The notes under the pieces were generated by a model. The model had not been told where the DNA came from. It saw only the letters and a list, made by a program, of their open reading frames with translations, and did not search any database. From contig NC_081411.1 in the NCBI RefSeq assembly GCF_030272615.1, forward strand, positions 38,129,140-38,193,139: a DNA stretch of 64,000 bases, given 5' to 3'. Positions 42,691 through 54,456 of the stretch are shown in pieces (the first letter of the stretch is position 1; each line of letters opens with the position of its first letter). The stretch comes from Cryptomeria japonica. Its lineage: Eukaryota; Streptophyta; Pinopsida; Cupressales; Cupressaceae. The position numbers and the translations under genes were made by a program.

Positions 42691-45600
42691 ATGGGTTCTA
42701 AGCAATGTCAAAAGAAAAAAAAGAGGACAATGATAGTGGATGAAATTCAAGCACAAAGAGAGAAGGAGGCAAACCACCAAAGAGATCGAAGATCACAACA
42801 ACGACAATTGAATAACACTTCTAAAGCGTCTAGTTCAATGCCCGTTGTAGATGAGACCATTGAAGACATAATGATGGATGCAAGAAGTGTAGAACCACAC
42901 ACGGGTATGACTGTTGATGCAAATTTTGATGTGGATGTGAATCCTGGTATGTTTTTAAATCCTGATGACTATGATGCCAATCAAATTGCTGATTTAAATG
43001 AAGCTGGATATAAATTTCATACACCAATACGAAAAGAAATAAAAATTGAAAATATTAAACCACCCTCTCAAAAAGAAAATGAATGTAATTTGTTTACTAT
43101 TGATAGCAATGTGCTAGATAATCTTAATGGGTTAGTTTCTTGGAGACAAATCAGAACACATGCAAACAGATTATATAAACAATTTTTCTATAATAAAAAG
43201 TTAGGATTCCAATGTCAATTAATGCTACAATTAATAAAAATGTTAAAAATGCGTAAAGTCATGAAAAAATAGGTATTTATGCAAAACCAAAAACAAAAGA
43301 TGAATCATATAAGCAAGTTGTATCTACTGTTGCCAGTGCCATCGATTCTATAGGAAAAACAAGTTGATCTAAAGATAAGAATGTAGCACGTAGAGTTATA
43401 ACGACTACTATAGTTGACAAAATGATTGTTAGTAAAAGAATGTTAAGTGATATAAGTGGCTATTTGAACTTACATCGTAGAACCTTGTCAAGAGAAGCCA
43501 AAAGAAGAGACACAATTGAAATTGATCCACTAAACCATTGTTGGAGTTTTAGTGGTAGACTTCAAAGGTCGGACATGAAATTAAATGATGAAACTAAACA
43601 ATTAATTGCAAAATTTTGGCATGATAACACTAGAGTTTCATCAAATGCTAGAGATGTTTTAAAGTTAAGGGCACGGGATCAAAAATTCGTGATCCTCATC
43701 CAAAACATCTTCTTGACATGACTCAAACTGAATTCTTTAAAAAATTTAGTGATGAATCTGTGTTAATGAATTTACGAATTAGTTAAAGATCATTTGAAAA
43801 ATGCAAACACTGGTATGTTAAAATCAATAAACAAAGAATATCTTGTTGTTGTAAAACCCATGTCCAGTTTCGTTACTATTATGATGTTTTTTGATATATT
43901 TGTTGTATGTTGCATGGTAATGATCCTGTGCAGGATTGTGGTGTTTATGTTCCACCTGAAACTATAAAAGATTTTATTGGAAGTTTATTTTGTAAACCAC
44001 CTAATGAACAATTATTTCTTTCCAATTCATCCATTTATGGTCTTTGCAATTTATGTGGGAACTATTCTTCGATAGGTGAATGTTTGCATGAACATGTTTC
44101 ATCTAAGTTTGGACAAAAAATGGTTGATGTTAGGAGATTTAAAAATATAGAATACCCTCTAAAGGATGGAAAGATGGGGAAAAGTTTAGAATTGATTACA
44201 GAACAGAATAGTGTGAATGCATTTATTAGTGATTTTAAAACTCATATTGTTCCAAAATATGTGAAACATTCCCAACATGCCCGATGGCTTGATGGACAGT
44301 TTCGCATATGCAAGAACACATTTCCAGTTGGAACAATAGTATCAGTTGTGAATTTTGCAGAAAATTATACTCTAAAACCACAAGAGGAAACTCAATCACA
44401 ATACTACAACTCAGTGCAAGTGGCCATATTTTTGCACATTATATATAGACATGACCATGACAGTACAGAAGATAATAGAAATTTTTTGAGGGAGTATCAT
44501 TTCTATGTTAGCGATAATTGATTACACTCTTTAGAGTTTGTCCAACATTGCTTCGAGGTATTTTATGATAATCTTAAGGAAAGAGAAATTGACATGAAAC
44601 ATCATATGATATGGTCAGATAATTTCACTAGACAATTCAAAAATGCAAGAATGTTTTATTGGCTATGCAAAGTTCACAAGATAACCAATGTCCAACATTT
44701 ATGGAGTTTTTTTGAAGTGGGACATGGTAAGGGGGAACATGATGGAGCCGGTGCCTATATAAAAAGAGCTCTTGCTAGAGAACAATTAAAGTTTGAGGAT
44801 GCAGTGAAATTCAGAGATGCTCGTGCAGTTGTAGATTGGTGCAATTCAAAGTTGTCAAAAGGATCAACTGAAAACTCTGCAATTCGACGTTTCTTCTGGT
44901 TGATAGAGGAAGATAGTATTCCTATTCGGCATGATTGTAATACCATCATTGGATCATCTAAATGGCATTCATTTAAGAGTTCTAATTCAAGCACATGGAC
45001 TATATTCAAAAGGCAATTTGCTTGCTTTTGTCAGTTTTGTGTTTCCAGAGATTGGGAATTTTGTGAGAATAAAGAATGGGTTGAAGAATGGCAACAAAGA
45101 TCATTGACACCCATAGATGCAAATGATCCACATGAAAGAACTGATGAAGATATGGATCAAATGTTTGCATCAAATAACTATGATTGCATTTCAGATCTTA
45201 TACAACAAGGTAAAATTATTTTTGAAATTTGTTTTGATTTATTAAATAGTACATAAATTTATGAAATCTTATAGTGTATATTTTTGTTTTTATATCTCAT
45301 TAAATATTAAAATAAATTTTCTTTGTGCACAGGACATGTCTATGCTGTTGTTGCACCAGAGGACAATGAAGAGGGGATAGAGTATTGGTTGGCTCGATGT
45401 GTAGAGCCAAAACATAAGCTTACTACTCCTTGAGTAGATGATGATGGTTATGACTATCCAACAGGATCTGTGGTTGTTGTTGGCACTTGGCTACGCAAAT
45501 ATCTAACAAGAAAGAATGGATTGCCCACATTTGAAGATTATGAATTAGAGAAGAAGATTATACATTACTCGCATTTGGTAGTGGCAACTAATATAAAATT

Positions 45601-45718
45601 GGATAGATATCGTGGCAGGCCTGCTAATTAACAATTATGGACTCTCTCTATGGAAGAGCACGAGACAATTATAGATGCTTTGCAAAAGAGAGAGGATGCA
45701 GATGGTATAATGGAATGA
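42691..45718 (+). pseudogene. Element A transposase-like gene, RNase H-like DDE fold suspected
   Basis: ATG at 42,691 opens a basic N-terminus (KKKKRTM). Frames shift near 43,210 and 43,675 and stops lie at about 43,374, 43,789 and 45,433, so it is decayed. Order: basic/acidic leader; RLQRSDMKLND and WHDNTRVSSNARDVLKLR; CKHWYVKINKQRISCCC with YYYD; YGLCNLCGNYSSIGECLHEH (Cys/His cluster); VVNFAENYTLKPQEETQS; IWSDNFTRQFKNARMFYWL; FFEVGHGKGEHDGAGAYIKR; CSKLSKG region; FACFCQFC. An intron 45,210-45,332 (GT...AG, phase 1) leads to a C-terminal exon beginning GHVYAVVAPEDNEEG, possibly an SH3/BAH-like reader. The three acidic blocks (44,351, 44,618, 44,735-44,743) resemble a DDE triad, the first being Asn instead of Asp. 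Such FAENY/WSD/HGKG proteins occur widely as uncharacterised eukaryotic ORFs. Confidence 0.65.
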
Positions 45719-45719
45719 A

Positions 45720-46556
45720 TCTAGTAAAATTTTGTTTCAGGTCTACCACAAGTAGAAGGAATCAATGAAAACAAAGTTATTTAAATAGAATGTTTATTTT
45801 ATTTTAGATATGTCTTCTTGATTACATTTTGTGTACAATATACATAAATGAGAGACTATTGGTCAAATTTATGAATGAGATAATTATGTTTTAATCAAGT
45901 TCTATTCATTATATTTGTTAAATGATACTTTTTAATTTAGAATATGTTATAATTATAAGATATGTTTTGATACTTAGTTCATGATGTATGCACATTTAGT
46001 TTATCTAATCACAAGAACTATTTAAATGAAATTCCAAAAATAAAATTATAGTCCACATAATGCCTATAAAGTTGTTTAAGCACAACTTCCATAAATAAAA
46101 TTTCAAGTCCACATAATTTCAAGTCAATATATATGATCTAATATGCACATAATTTCAAGTCCACATAATATCTAAAGGGCACAATACACATAAAGTATGC
46201 ACATAATATATATGATCTAATCCTATTATGAAACTATCCATATATATAAAGTATGTGTGTGCACGTGTAAACAAATATGTAAAGCCCATAAAATAGTACA
46301 TATCAGAGCCAAATAAATAGTAAAATTTCAAGTCCACATAATCCATATAATATCTAATCCATATATATGTCTAGATGGTAACATGATGTTCACTCCACAT
46401 AATATCTAATGTGCACAAAATATATAAAGTATGCACAAAATATATATGATCTAATCCTATTATGCAACTATCCATATATATAAAGTATGTGCACATGTAA
46501 ACAAATGTGTAAAGTTCATAAAAAAGTACATATCAAAGCCAAATAAACAGTAAAAT
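45720..46556. repeat. AT-rich intergenic with about 234-bp duplication
   Basis: TATATGATCTAATCCTATTATG, CTATCCATATATATAAAGTATG and ACATATCA-AGCCAAATAAA occur twice (near 46,207-46,320 and 46,445-46,555). It lies between the convergent 3' ends of the two element A genes. Confidence 0.7.
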
Positions 46557-47090
46557 CTAAGTGCTATCATCAATAACATCTCGTGGTCTCTTGTCCTCGG
46601 GACGTGGTCCAGATCCACCTGTCTCATGCTATACAATAAAAAAATAATATTAAAATATTACTTGAAATTAACTATTAAAAGAATCATTTATCAAATATAG
46701 TAGAATTCATAAATTAAGTTACAAACTTACCATATGCTCATCAAATCCTCTAGCCCGGGACGTGGTCCAGATCCACCTGTCTCATGCTGTACAATAAAAA
46801 AATAATATTAAAATATTACTTGAAATTAACTATTAAAATAATCATTTATCAGATATAGTAGAATTCATAAATTAAGTTACAAACTTACCATGTGCTCATG
46901 AGATCCTCTAGCAGTATCTCTCTTGTCCCCAGGACGTGGTCTAGATCCACCTGTCTCATGCTGTACAATAAAAAAATAATATTAAAATATTACTTGAAAT
47001 TAACTATTAAAAGAATCATTTATCAGATATAGTAGAATTCATAAATTAAGTTACAAACTTACCATATGCTCATCAGACCCTCTAGCAGTA
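46557..47090 (-). repeat. Tandemly repeated exon-intron module
   Basis: GACGTGGTCCAGATCCACC recurs at 46,601, 46,759 and 46,933 (spacings 158 and 174 bp). Each unit contains, on the minus strand, a TACAG acceptor, a short exon starting CATGAGACAGGTGGATCT and a GTAAGTTTGTAAC donor. A weaker fourth unit is the exon at 47,062. Confidence 0.9.
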
Positions 47091-48766
47091 TCTCCTCTAA
47101 CAGTATCTTGTGTAGTATCAACACCAAATGTAGTGCTAGCTAAGTCCTGTACAAGGTCAAATTCAAAGTGTCCAATTAAATCTTAAATTAAGAGTCAAAA
47201 TAAGATCAAATTAAGTATTACATATTAATACCTCAAAGGATGTCGATGTGCGTTCAAATTGGCTCTGATCAAAATTATGAGGATAACCTATCCTAATGGT
47301 AGTGTCCACCTGCATACATGCATTTAATGAAATCATATTTGGTGAACATATATATGTGTACTAAATAATTTCAAGTTAAGTTACAATATTGTAAGAGTTC
47401 ATATTTAATTTAAGAATTATAAGATACATACCATAGATGGTGTCACAATAGTCAGACCCTCTTCTCGATGTGATGTAGAGGGTCCCTCATGACCTGAATC
47501 CTGGAGAAATAAGCATTCAATGTATCAACATGAAAATTTATATAGTATACGATGATAACATATTAACTTAAAAAGATCTAGTACAATGTCTAGATAGAAA
47601 TTTATACTATACCCCATAAGGTGTGCTGAGTTGTGTTCCAGTAGATGCAATATTGACTCTAATATTAGGTGTAGTCCTTATCTACATAAACAAAATTTAT
47701 TTAATGAAGTATTAGATTGTATAAAAAAAGAGAGGCACTTAGTTTATACCTATATTTAATGAAGTATAAAAAGATTGACATGTACATGTATATATATCTA
47801 TACCTAGTCAAGATGAACATCCGAGCAAAGAAAATCCATATAAGATGTCATCATACTATCATCTACTGCATCATGCTCGTCTGGAACTTAAGTAGATCCT
47901 GCAGCAGTAGTAGGACCTACACACGTCTCATGACAACTCGAACACATATGTGGCATCCATCGAGGAGCAGATGCCATGTGAGCAGCTTGCTCACTCAGGT
48001 TACCTGTGAGGGAAGTCAAAGCATCTAATGTCGAAATGAATGATGTAGTTTGGACATCTGCAGGAATCGACGGAGCAGCAAGTGGAACTATGGGTGGATC
48101 CGATAGGGGATTATTACTCCGTGCCCCTAATCTATGCTGTGGCATTCCATGACCAACACCCTGGAATGACTTAATATCAAAATAATTTGGTTTTCGGTTC
48201 ATTACAAACTCACAATATAATTTCTTCAAAAAATAAAAAGGGACCTCATAATTACGATGTGGTGGATAATCAAAAACCATCCACCATCTGTCCCAAAAGT
48301 ATCTAGCCATTTCTGGATGCACACACCACCTAATTGAAATTCTTTTCTAGTTAGGTTGCATTGGTTCTCTTGTTTTTGGGTTGGTAAAATATGGACATAA
48401 ATGAGCTTTGGTTATTTTCAAATCAGTTATTTGCCTATAAGTTATACCATCGACATAAAAATCACGCAACTCTTGTCGTCGTCTATGAAATTGATCTAAT
48501 TGAGAATCAACAGATCTAACTGACTCCACAATAGTTTGCATTGATTTTGCAAACTCTACAAGATGGGGTGGCATGACTTGCTCATTTTGGATAGCAACAA
48601 TGTTTTGTTCAATCACTTGTAGGTTTTCATTAATTCATTCTCTTAAACGAATTTCATCCAATCTAGGGGGTTGTTGTGGTGGTGGTGGTGGAGGTGGCAG
48701 AGGAGGAGGAGGGGGTTGTGGTGGGGGATTTTCATGTAATAGTTCATCTATGTCAAAGACATCCAT
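46557..48766 (-). pseudogene. Element A accessory gene, multi-exon, unknown function
   Basis: Exon 1 starts MDVFDIDELLHENPPPQPPP, with a polyproline run, then a helical part (QNIVAIQNEQVMPPHLVEFA), FRD-like motif RDFYVDGITYRQI, LCPYFTNPKTREPMQPN, then IRWCVHPEMARYFWDRWWM, FDYPPHRNYEVPFYFLKKL, PNYFDIKSFQGVGHG and a CSSCHETC cluster. In-frame stops at about 48,636, 48,353 and 47,888. Further exons with clean GT-AG borders follow at about 47,683-47,611, 47,503-47,430, 47,310-47,232, 47,148-47,062, 46,962-46,890, 46,787-46,731 and 46,628-46,557. The last codes HETGGSGPRPEDKRPRDVID, with a KRPR nuclear-signal-like motif, then stop. A diverged homologue lies at 54,457-57,063. It probably assists transposition or binds the terminal repeats; that is inference. 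Confidence 0.65.
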
Positions 48767-51700
48767 GATAAGAAATAACTCTTGCATATATAAAGATATA
48801 CATGAATTATATACAACTCTATGTCAAAGAAGAATCTATTTTACTAAATTAAAAAAAACATTTATAAATAGTAACATTTCTATGTTGTTGAATGAGATAC
48901 ACATGAAATATATAATATAATATTGAACTTAAAAAAATATACATGTACATACTATTGAATCTTGAAATATAAAATTTGCACACAAAACTTAATAAAAACT
49001 TTCAATGAAACATCATAAATCTATTATATATTCTATTTAATAAATTCATTTCTTGTAAAATGCATCAATTATTAAAATCAATATAAAATATTTCATACAT
49101 AAGATCAATAAAGAAGTGAGAAATAAGATGATCCTCCTTCTAGTGTAAGAATATATAGCATGGAAACAATATTACTAAGACAACATAATATTTTGTTAAC
49201 TTTAACTTAAAGTTATTTTGAAAAATGTACATGTGTGTTTGGATGCTCCATATTTCTAGTGTTTTAGTGTACATGATAATTTATTAGAATTCAATTGCAT
49301 AGTTTTGAGATAGTTGCCATCAATTCATATTACATTGATTAGTCTTTAGACAATCTTAAAAAAAAACTAATCTCCCATGACTATAAATGACATACTTAAA
49401 ACATATTATATTCTAAGTGGTTGTCATGTAAAGACAAAACATCAAAACTTTTGAAGAATTAAGCATATTTCACCATTAAATTTCTCCCATAATCAAATCT
49501 ACACAAGATTATAATTTACAAAACCTTCAAAAAATAGTATTTCCTATAAATCATTTATTATAAAACTCCGCAATCATTTGTTTTCAAATATAATCTTTCT
49601 ATAAAGTTTAAGATATCAATTCATACACAAATTCTCTTACAAAGTTCAATAAGAAATGAAACTCTTACATAAAAATCAACACAACATGCCAACAATTAAA
49701 AACAAAATTAACCTCGCAATATTTACTTTTAAAATAATCAATTTCAAAAATATTTTAGACATGCATTTATAATTATCAACTAGAATATTTTTTTGACTAA
49801 CATTCCAAATAAAATTCCTAACATACTATATGATCCTCATTAATATCCATCCATAATATTTCTTTAACGGATAGATCTCCTTCAAATCATCACATCGTAA
49901 TGCTTTTTATTTTAATAATTGAAAGCTTTAGGAATGTGCTCATGCACAAAGGGGTCCACTATCATACTTGCAAGCACTTAATTATTAAGTCAATGAACAA
50001 ACTACAACTCAATGAAGCTAAAAAAGTGATGCAAGCCTATTTTTAAATATCCCAATTCCTTTCGCTGACCTAATACTTTTAGGGGCAACCATTTTAAAAT
50101 TTTGTATTAATCAAAGAGAATATTTTAGGGAAAAAATGTTGTGTTGGCACTTTATGAAAATAAAGGTTTTTAAGACCCTAGAGACTTGTTCATCACAATA
50201 TTTTATTGTTTAATATGCAAAATTTTGAAAGATTTTGATATGTATAGACAAATTAAATTTTTCATATAATTAGAGGTGAAATCAATTTTGAACTCTACCT
50301 CAATGATTGAGGGGATCTTACAATTTTGACTTTAAATATAGCTTCATTTATACTCTTTCATAAATAAACTAAAATAGAAGCTATAAAGAATTGCTAAATT
50401 CTAGCAATATATGTGTATGCAAGCAAGTATAAAAAATCAATAAAGGACTTAAACTATGAATTTCAAACCATTATGCTATGCATAAGTACCACCTTTAGAT
50501 CAAGTTAAAGGATAATGTATAAAAGATGAAAGACAATAGTATCTCAGAAAGAAAACTCTTGTTGTAGCTAAAGGTTGATGGCTTCAAGATGGATTTGTGA
50601 CTGGAAGATAGGATGTAAGGTGCTTAAATTGGCAACATAACATTGCATTACAATAGTTCTTGAAAATAGCTCATATAATGATTTATTTATAGTCATGAAG
50701 GATAGAGGATTAAAGACTAAGATTGTTTTGAGAGATCAATGGAGTAGATTGATTGAAAGGATTGTGTTCATTAGAAGCTTCCAAGTGGCAACTTATGTTT
50801 GGTGCACATGAGGAGTTCATGATCCAAGAAATTTTTGAGGAAAAGGTCTTCTTAGGGGCATATACACCAAGATGTTGTAAAAAAAGGTAGCCAAATGACC
50901 AAAAAAAGATAAACACGAGTGTGTTATTGGGAAATTCATTTAATGCATTTGAGGTCTTTTTTGTAGTGATTTTTTCTTAGACTATCCTAGGCTTGTTTAC
51001 ACTATCGTAGGTTCATTAGGACTATCCTAGGATCATTAGGATTGTCCCAAGTTCATTATGGCTTTCTTAGGCTCATTAGGACTTTCTTAGGTTCATTAAG
51101 ACTGCCCTACATTCATTAGGATCATTTGAGGCTCATTGGGACTATCATATGTTCATTGTGATTGTCCTAGGTTCATTAATTTAATTCGTGTGTTCATTAG
51201 GACTATCTCACGTTCTCAAATAGCTTCAACTAATATCTTAAATTAACTATTTAAAAAAAAAATAGCTCCTTAACAATTTAATATTATATACAATCGAATA
51301 TGATTTCAACTTCAAACCTCATGCACCTTTTAAAACCAAAAGATGTTGTTAAAACCATTCTTCTAATATTAGCTTAATCATAACATAATCTAATATATCC
51401 TCCTCAAAATATCTACCAACTTCAAATCATATATCAAATCTTTTATAATATAAATTACATTCTAGGTATACCAATATACTTCTAAAGATATTCAAAATAC
51501 TTCTTGGGAATTATATTTTTCAAATCTTTCAGATGTATATATAATTAGCACCCCATTTAGAAAACTCATTATCAATCAACATTATAAATCAAGAATATTT
51601 TTTATTTTGTATTATTGAATTATATATTTGGCATATTAGTTTCCTTTATGAACCTATGTAAACCAAACTCCAATTTTAGTAACTTATCTAGCTTTGCTCT

Positions 51701-52250
51701 AAAATTGTGTCCATAATTGATCCTTTTATACCATCACATGACATAATAAGACCATAATAGGATGTTTATGCCATGACATGGCATAAACCTAAGCCTAAAC
51801 TTTATATCTAAAATTTGAAGAGTAATGTTAATTACTTTTAAGGTTATACTAATTTAGTGGTAACTTTTGTATTGCCTAATGAAGATTAAGAACAATTTAG
51901 GTACATATGTTCAGTTTTATTTCAATTTCATTTTCAAACATTTTTGTTTTTGTTTCCATTTCATTTTCAGTTTTTTGTTTGTGTCGATTTTGTTTTGTTA
52001 ATTATCTAGGTTTGGTTTTGGTTTCTAAATTTATTGATTACGGTTTAGGGTTAACTGTTCAAAAATATTTTAGATCAAAATTAAGAATTTACAAATATAA
52101 AAAATAATTTATTTATACACTACTATAAAAAATAACTAAAATAATAATAAAAAAAACTAAAATAATAAAAAAAGAACTAAATAATACACAAAAAAACAAG
52201 AAAAATATACAAGAAAATTATGAAATGTGAAAATAGATGACTGAATGTGT
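48767..52250. other. Element A right arm, non-coding
   Basis: AT-rich DNA with no recognisable gene on either strand. A 20-bp minisatellite is listed separately. Likely holds the accessory gene's promoter near 48,770-49,000. Confidence 0.55.
50985..51215. repeat. About 20-bp minisatellite
   Basis: About a dozen variants of AGGTTCATTAGGACTATCCT occur head-to-tail. Unit length varies by a few bases. Too imperfect for a CRISPR-like array. Confidence 0.85.
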
Positions 52251-52290
52251 ACCTGGGATAGTGGTGGAGGCTTGAAGTGGAAACCAAAGC

Positions 52291-52581
52291 ACAGGGGCCC
52301 GTTTTTGATCTCTTCTTGTCAACTCACTGTGATGGTGAAAATGAAAAATTGTCCAAAAAAAGGGTAAAAATAGAATTTCAAAACGGGGGCCCGTTTTATA
52401 AAAACGGGCCCCTATTTTGTTTATAAACGGGGACCCGTTTTGCCTATAAAAGGGGGCCCATTTTGTCTATAAATGGGGGCCCATTTTATTTAGCTTCGGC
52501 ACCCCATGACCTTTCGGCTCGAGAGGCCGAACCATTAATGGGCCCCCGTTTTTTAGAACGGAAAAACGGGGGCCCGTTTTG
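52291..52581. repeat. Right subterminal GGGCCCC palindrome array
   Basis: About eight copies of AACGGGGGCCCGTT-like units, including decayed forms such as ATGGGGGCCCATTTT. The outermost is 17 bp from the tip. It mirrors the left array; an unrelated hairpin TTCGGCTCGAGAGGCCGAA sits among them. Confidence 0.88.
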
Positions 52582-52598
52582 TGGAGTGCATTTTCTAA

Positions 52599-52602
52599 CG
52601 CG
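52599..52602. other. Target-site duplication CGCG, right copy
   Basis: Directly follows the CTAA tip and is followed by TAGACTTCC, which continues LINE ORF1 in frame. Confidence 0.7.
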
Positions 52603-53950
52603 TAGACTTCCATGAATTTATGACTCATTAGCTTGCACATACCCATTCAAAAAGGTTTATATTTTATTCTTTTAAAGATGTTAAATCTTAGGCCCAAGTT
52701 GTTAGCAAACAATTTTGGTCCGTTGGGAAGTCGACTTTTAGGGATGTTAAATGGACTCCAGAAGTAGTTAGCAATGAAGTCATGGCCCTATCCAGCCCTA
52801 GATGGGTTATTATAAAAAATCTTCCCCCATTGTTGTGGTGTTTCATCCCACAAATTATCGAGTCGATAGGTAGAACCATCAGGGTTGATCACTCGCATAC
52901 AATGGTTCTGCACTTGTACACTTGGGTGCTTATCACAATCGACTTAGGTAAGGATTTACCAAGGTCCATTATTATCAACATGGATAATGACACCATTTCA
53001 TGTGAAATAGAATTCCTTGGTGGTATGAACGCGTGTTTTTATATAGACGTGAGGGCCAACTATGTCAAAACTGCCCTATCTTGGGCAAATGGAAACTTGT
53101 TTCTCATCCCAATAATGGTGTTATCCCTAACCCTTTTAATTAGGCCCCTAACAATCATTTTAAGATGCAGACCCATGTTCTTGATAAACTCAATGAACTG
53201 AAGAAAGTGATGGTGGAGGCTATGGCTAAGCCATCATCTCCACCCCTCGCATTTGATGATAATGTGGTCCTTGGAAGCTTCACTGTGGATCCCCCTCCGC
53301 ACTCTGCTCTTGAGACATCACTAGACCAGTTGAAGGATGATTGCATCATCCCCTCAAGTCTAGGAAAATGCGTATCAAGAACACACAACAAATTATTCTA
53401 GACAAGTTAAAAAACCCCCCTCGACCCATGTCGATTGACACATCATGTCAATCTCCCAGGTGTAATTCTTCCTTTTTCAAATCTTTGGTTAAAGACTTCG
53501 AAGATAAAACTATCATGACTGCTAGCTCGAATAACAACCAAACTATTAGGATGTTATCTATATTTGGCAATAAGTGTAGTATTGATGCATCCAATTCAGA
53601 TAGTAAGAATGTAGATCATAAGCTTCTTGAATCGGATAGAGATACAGTCTATTATCCAATGCCTGACTCTCATACCATTATCTATGACTATGAGGTCATG
53701 CGCATCGAAGTTATTAAAGCCAAACCCATGGCTAGTAATCGGGTTCCTAGTAACCCTGAGACCTTAGCCCTAGAACACTTTAATATTTTTAATACCAACC
53801 CCCTTTTTGAAGATTCTACTACGGATCAGGAACCTTTGTCTGTTGATTTAGACAATGAAGAGGCACAATCCAATGATGCAGAAAATGAGGAAGATGATAA
53901 CCATACTTTTGAAGGTGGTGCACCTAACGCTAAAGTTAAATGGAAGAGAG
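52603..53950 (+). pseudogene. LINE ORF1 continuation, DUF4283-like domain
   Basis: Frame resumes from 41,485, passes two stops (52,629 and 52,689) and reads SKQFWSVGKSTFRDVKWTPE, SSPRWVIIKNLPPLLWCFIP, QIIESIGRTIRVD, TIDLGKDLP and EIEFLGGMNACF. This is the DUF4283/RRM-like domain of plant LINE ORF1 (W-x-R/I-L-P-x-x-x-W, IGxxxxxD). The zinc knuckle expected next is lost by frameshift. A Ser/Asp-rich C-terminal part (53,341 on) follows, ending in NEEDDNHTFEGG. Confidence 0.8.
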
Positions 53951-54128
53951 GGAGGTTGTCAAGCTTTGTAAAAGGAAGATATATCCTGGAAAACTTTATT
54001 ACAAGCTGGGAGGCCATGAATTAGTCTAAAATCTCTAGACAAAAGGCGGCTATATTTTTCATTAACTTTGAGAAAGCCTATGATAGGGTGGAACGGAAAT
54101 TTCTAATGATGATGCTTGAAGGGATGTA
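53950..54128 (+). pseudogene. LINE reverse transcriptase fragment
   Basis: SSFVKGRYILENFITSWEAM, one stop, then KAAIFFINFEKAYDRVERKF and LMMMLEGM. These are RT blocks just upstream of and including motif A (F-x-K-A-Y-D). The endonuclease and the RT start are missing: ORF1 tail runs in frame straight into RT, so an internal deletion joined them. RT breaks off at about 54,128, where element B-like sequence begins. Confidence 0.85.
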
Positions 54129-54456
54129 CACAAATATGGTGGTCAGAAAAGTGGACACCACCTAAATAAAACATGGAAAAACAAGCAGTGTGTATGCAGT
54201 ACTAAAATTTCAAATCACCGCATATGCACTTAGGTCTGTTGTTCCTAAGCCTAAACAAAGATACCATGTATATGCTATTTTTAGGAAAGGGAGCACGTAC
54301 GCGCTCATAAGTCCTAAAAAACTGCATATACAGTACCTATCAAAAAATGTTTATTAAAAAAAGGACTAGATTTATTTTCACCATGACCGTAGTGATTTTT
54401 CCTCCTTTTCCTCCATGAAACCGCAAACAGGCTACCACATTTCTCCACCAAACGCT
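54129..54456 (+). other. 5' flank of the second accessory gene
   Basis: Non-coding sequence directly after the LINE RT break, with repeated GCATATGCA/TGTATATGC/TGCATATACAGTAC words in 54,190-54,350. It could be the subterminal region of a second transposon (element B), but its tip is not defined. Confidence 0.4.

Larger units (their letters stand above)
41486..52598 (+). mobile_element. Element A: complete 11.1-kb DNA transposon
   Basis: Inserted in LINE ORF1 and flanked on both sides by CGCG (41,482-41,485 and 52,599-52,602). Tips are TTAGTGCAAGAAG and, reverse-complemented, TTAGAAAATGCACTCC, an imperfect terminal inverted repeat. Deleting the element with one CGCG joins the ORF1 frame across the site over 33 codons to SKQFWSVGKS, which strongly supports these borders. 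Contents: 0.9-kb AT-rich end, palindrome array, transposase-like gene (plus), accessory gene (minus), 3 kb of non-coding AT-rich DNA and a second palindrome array. A 4-bp duplication is compatible with superfamilies such as Sola, but family membership is not established. Confidence 0.85.

Noticed and set aside
48573-48920. Plus-strand glycine-rich ORF
   Set aside because: Exact antisense of the polyproline start of the accessory gene, which has splice and homology support.
41482-52602. CGCGTTAG...CTAACGCG as an 8-bp terminal inverted repeat of element A
   Set aside because: The other copy lacks CGCG at its tip, and excluding CGCG from the element restores the LINE frame, so CGCG is better read as the target-site duplication.
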